From assembly GCA_902787415.1 (NCBI GenBank), contig CADAGG010000100.1, positions 1-7,369 on the forward strand: a stretch of DNA of 7,369 nucleotides. The letters are read 5' to 3'. Made by a program: the position numbers and the translations under genes. Positions 5,680-7,369 of the stretch are shown here, piece by piece. The notes beneath the pieces are model-generated. The model made no database searches. It was not told the DNA's origin and saw nothing but the letters and a program-made list of their open reading frames with translations. The DNA comes from a methanogenic archaeon. Its GTDB lineage: Archaea; Thermoplasmatota; Thermoplasmata; Methanomassiliicoccales; Methanomethylophilaceae. The stretch's first letter is position 1. Each line of letters starts with the position of its first letter.

Positions 5680-6198
5680 TCAGAAATCTTCGGTGAACAG
5701 CCTGCTCTCGACAGGGTATCCCTTGATCACCTTCTTCCTGGCGTTGATCTCGGATACCTCGACGAAACCGCTGACCTTGATGACAGTCCCGCCCTGCTTC
5801 TCCACCATGTTGATGGCCGCCTTGATGTCCCTTCCGTGGGAGATCTGGTCGACGACCACGACGGCTTTGGTACCTTTCCCGATGAATCCCTCGGGCATGC
5901 CGACGGAGAAGGAACCGCTGTTCCCCTCGATGTCCTCGGTCAGGTAACCGTCGGTGGGTTTCACGCAGGTGGTTATAATGAGTCCCTTCCCCATCCTCGC
6001 TGCCAGTGCGGCGGCGAACACGGTACCGGAGAGCTTGGTGGTGATGATGATGTCGAAGACCTCGCGCTCGTACATCTGGTAGATGTCATCGCAGGCCTGG
6101 GCGAAGAGCCCGGGATCGGCGAGTATGGGAGAGATGTCGATGCTGGTCACGCCGCAGCAGTTCTTCACGGCCTTGATGGCTTCCTCGAGTGCCGCCAT
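5680..6198 (-). CDS. APRT-like phosphoribosyltransferase-fold protein with degenerate PRPP loop
   Basis: The 172-residue product has the type I phosphoribosyltransferase layout: an APRT-like N-terminus (DISPILADPGLF, 21-32), the core strand and loop DIIITTKLSGTVFAAALA (49-66), a flexible hood region (about 80-105), and the strand-loop that should bind PRPP, VVVVDQISHGRDI (113-125). The family consensus there is roughly two acids followed by a TGGT-like loop. Here the second acid is Gln118, the TG is His121-Gly122 and the GT is Arg123-Asp124. Catalysis on ordinary PRPP is therefore questionable, and a regulatory or ligand-sensing role is possible. The ATG at 6198 is preferred over an overlapping GTG at 6213 because GGAG lies 7 nt upstream. 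The start is then 4 nt after the stop of the DUF4198 gene, so the two are surely co-transcribed and coupled. No helix-turn-helix is visible. Confidence 0.75.
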   Translation of the reverse strand: MAALEEAIKAVKNCCGVTSIDISPILADPGLFAQACDDIYQMYEREVFDIIITTKLSGTVFAAALAARMGKGLIITTCVKPTDGYLTEDIEGNSGSFSVGMPEGFIGKGTKAVVVVDQISHGRDIKAAINMVEKQGGTVIKVSGFVEVSEINARKKVIKGYPVESRLFTEDF

Positions 6199-6202
6199 GG
6201 TA

Positions 6203-6940
6203 TCACTCCGCACCGATGGTCAGGGCGGTCGTGAACGAGGTCTCGTCGAACTCCTCCGACACCGCTTTGGTGGTGTCCGTGTATTTGGCGATGACAATGT
6301 AGTCCCCGGGCTGGTCCACCTTGAAGGTCACCTTGCCGTCGGCGCCGCTCTTGGTCATGAGCAGGTCCTGCCATCCCCTGTTGAAGATGATACACTTGGC
6401 GTTCGCCAGGGGCTTCCCCTCGTAGAAGATGCCCATGGTCGCATCGGAACCCACCTTGAGGGTGGCGGTCTCGGGCATGACCTCCAGGGCCGCGTGCATG
6501 ACGCTGCCGGGGTTCTTCCCGTCGCGGGAGATGATCCTCTTGGCCACCATGTTGTAGGCGGAGGAGAAGTTCACCTTGGAGTAATCGCGCTTGCCTCCCC
6601 TGTGCCATCCCTCGTCGTTGGTGACCCATACGGAATTGGAATCGATGTAGAACGTGTATACGTCGGCACCCTTGTCCTCGAAGGTGAACTTCCATCCGGA
6701 GGGCTTCCTGACGATCTCCCTCTCGGGGTTGGGGGCACGGCCGTTGTCATCGTAGACCAGGGGGTTGGCGTAGTCGGTGGGCATGGGCTTGTCGGGCAGC
6801 ATCTTGTGTCCGTAGAGTCCGTACACGTAGAACATGCCGTCCTCCTTGCCGACGGAGTCCAGCCACATCTCGTGGCCGTATGCCTGCCTGCTGTAGCTCC
6901 TCTCGGTCTCCTCGTCTAACTGGACCTGTCTGATACTCAT
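6203..6940 (-). CDS. DUF4198-family protein (NikM/NikK-like), without signal peptide
   Basis: This 245-residue protein matches the DUF4198 pattern found beside nickel and cobalt transporters. It has an early AYGHEMWL (20-27), corresponding to the A-HE-W motif that usually directly follows a signal peptide, a YGHKMLPD segment (43-50), and a C-terminal beta-sandwich half with LEVMPETATLKVGSD, GKPLANAKCIIFN, GADGKVTFKVDQPGDYIV and a closing TALTI strand. Known relatives are exported. This one begins MSIRQVQLDEETERSY, polar and acidic, with no hydrophobic stretch, and no membrane anchor exists elsewhere, so it should stay in the cytoplasm. The start is the ATG at 6940; a TATA-like element 21-30 nt upstream implies a leaderless message. 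The gene leads a two-gene unit with the phosphoribosyltransferase-like gene and is divergent from a CbiX-like gene, which supports a metal or tetrapyrrole role by context only. A metal-binding function has not been shown for this form. Confidence 0.78.
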   Translation of the reverse strand: MSIRQVQLDEETERSYSRQAYGHEMWLDSVGKEDGMFYVYGLYGHKMLPDKPMPTDYANPLVYDDNGRAPNPEREIVRKPSGWKFTFEDKGADVYTFYIDSNSVWVTNDEGWHRGGKRDYSKVNFSSAYNMVAKRIISRDGKNPGSVMHAALEVMPETATLKVGSDATMGIFYEGKPLANAKCIIFNRGWQDLLMTKSGADGKVTFKVDQPGDYIVIAKYTDTTKAVSEEFDETSFTTALTIGAE

Positions 6941-6950
6941 GCTTGCGTAT

Positions 6951-7000
6951 TACGATTTTAATATTTAAGCATACGATTATCTAATGAATGTAAAGATTAG
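6951..7000. repeat. Direct GATT-type repeats in the divergent promoter region
   Basis: TACGATT occurs at 6951-6957 and again at 6972-6978, exactly 21 nt (two helical turns) apart. A third GATTA-type copy (GATTAG, 6995-7000) follows 20 nt after the GATTAT at 6975-6980. CTAAT (6981-6985) and ATTAG (6996-7000) also form a short inverted pair. They lie between the two TATA-like boxes, where a shared regulator could bind. In such AT-rich DNA short repeats are common. Confidence 0.25.
6961..6970 (-). promoter_or_regulatory. TATA box for the DUF4198/phosphoribosyltransferase unit
   Basis: The minus strand reads GCTTAAATAT here, close to the archaeal TATA consensus. Its distance to the ATG at 6940 (21-30 nt) predicts transcription starting at or next to the start codon, and no Shine-Dalgarno sequence is seen before that ATG, in keeping with a leaderless transcript. 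Confidence 0.5.
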
Positions 7001-7004
7001 TAAT

Positions 7005-7013
7005 ATTATATAC
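7005..7013 (+). promoter_or_regulatory. TATA box for the CbiX-like gene
   Basis: ATTATATAC lies 21-29 nt before the GTG at 7034, so the transcript would start at or just before that codon. No Shine-Dalgarno sequence is suitably spaced. It faces away from the TATA box at 6961-6970, forming a compact divergent promoter of 93 nt in all. Confidence 0.5.
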
Positions 7014-7033
7014 AGGACAGCAAATGTACACCC

Positions 7034-7369
7034 GTGAAGACAGGGATCATCGTTCTCGGGAAGAATTCCGCCAGCACCGGCGAGCAGAAGGTCGTGGCCG
7101 AATGCTGCAGGTACCTCACCGAGCACGGACACCGCAACGTGTATCCTGCCTTCCATTTCGGCGAACCGCGCTCCGACCGGGTCCTGAAGAGGATGTTCCT
7201 GGAGGAGGGCATCGACACGTTCTGCGTCCTGCCCATGGCCGTGGCCGAAGGGAACCTCACGATATGGAACATGCCCAAGAGGATCGGCCTCCCCGACAAT
7301 TCGGGTTCATGGACCATGATCGGTAAGCATGACGTGGCGATACGTTTCGCCACCGCCCTGGGCTATTCC
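7034..7369 (+). CDS. CbiX/CfbA-like sirohydrochlorin chelatase homologue lacking the usual histidines (cut by window edge)
   Basis: From GTG 7034 the frame stays open for 112 codons to the window end. It begins MKTGIIVLGKNSAS, matching the first strand and loop of CbiX/CfbA chelatases, which insert cobalt or nickel into sirohydrochlorin on the way to cobalamin or F430. Further agreement: the amphipathic helix (EQKVVAECCRYLTEHG), a strand with an FGEPR motif like the family's NEP-type segment, the helix and strand leading to VLPMAVAEGN (65-74), and IGKHDVAIRFATALGY near the end. The family's GHGS is GKNS here (Lys10, Asn11), and the second metal-binding His, in the loop after the PLFL-like strand, is Asn74. 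Both positions used for metal insertion in small CbiX enzymes thus appear replaced. GTG is chosen because the nearby ATG at 7024 is out of frame and the TATA box spacing fits. The C-terminus is not visible. Assignment rests on fold pattern, so a non-chelatase role is possible. Confidence 0.65.
   Translation, partial: MKTGIIVLGKNSASTGEQKVVAECCRYLTEHGHRNVYPAFHFGEPRSDRVLKRMFLEEGIDTFCVLPMAVAEGNLTIWNMPKRIGLPDNSGSWTMIGKHDVAIRFATALGYS

Noticed and set aside
6083..6919. A 278-codon open frame on the plus strand opposite the DUF4198 gene
   Set aside because: It is antisense shadow: the product is Val/Gly/His-rich with no recognisable domain, while the minus strand encodes a clear DUF4198 protein with a promoter.
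7024..7326. ATG at 7024 opening a 100-codon plus-strand frame
   Set aside because: It yields an Arg/Glu/His-rich product without homology features. The GTG at 7034 in another frame gives the CbiX-like fold, and the TATA spacing fits it.
1..7369. CRISPR arrays, insertion sequences, tRNA or rRNA genes
   Set aside because: No regularly spaced repeats, transposase frame, terminal inverted repeats or tRNA-like clover-leaf sequence was seen on either strand by eye.

Overview
The window looks like a piece of an archaeal chromosome, most likely a host-associated methanogen of the Methanomassiliicoccales (Methanomethylophilaceae type). This is an inference. It rests on AT-rich TATA-like boxes placed so that some transcripts would be nearly leaderless, a dockerin-bearing and C-terminally anchored binding protein of archaeal type, Shine-Dalgarno (SD) motifs of the GGAGG/GGAG kind, GC-rich genes separated by AT-rich spacers, and a metal/tetrapyrrole flavour (CbiX-like protein, DUF4198 protein). 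No marker gene such as mcr or rRNA is present to prove it.

Left part (1-1361). The minus strand carries the first 56 codons of a class I SAM-dependent methyltransferase (cut by the window edge) and a complete EamA/DMT transporter made of two near-equal 137-residue halves. The 273-nt spacer 1089-1361 separates the transporter from the divergent uptake operon. It holds a possible structured leader for the transporter (a hairpin plus pseudoknot-like complement) and a 40-bp interrupted dyad just before the uptake operon.

Centre (1362-5648). A plus-strand operon encodes an iron/siderophore/cobalamin-type (FecBCD/BtuFCD) ABC importer and a methyltransferase. The order is: a secreted binding protein with an N-terminal dockerin and a C-terminal membrane anchor; a 10-bp stem-loop; a FecCD/BtuC-family permease that is broken in its middle (a frame change at about 3465 together with loss of about 11 residues); a FecE/BtuD-type ATPase starting 1 nt after the permease stop; and a class I methyltransferase overlapping the ATPase by 4 nt. 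The first gene would capture a metal chelate outside the cell, the next two would import it, and the methyltransferase presumably acts on the imported ligand or a related molecule. If the permease break is real, import through this copy is probably lost. A GC-rich hairpin (5654-5673) separates the operon from the convergent genes.

Right part (5680-7369). Two minus-strand genes, a leader-peptide-less DUF4198 protein followed by an APRT-like phosphoribosyltransferase with a degenerate PRPP loop, are divergent from a plus-strand CbiX/CfbA-like chelatase homologue (cut by the window edge) whose two usual metal-binding histidines are replaced. The divergent genes share a 93-nt AT-rich promoter region with back-to-back TATA boxes. 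Family membership suggests nickel/cobalt or tetrapyrrole handling, but two of the three proteins lack hallmark catalytic residues, so this may be a repurposed or regulatory module.
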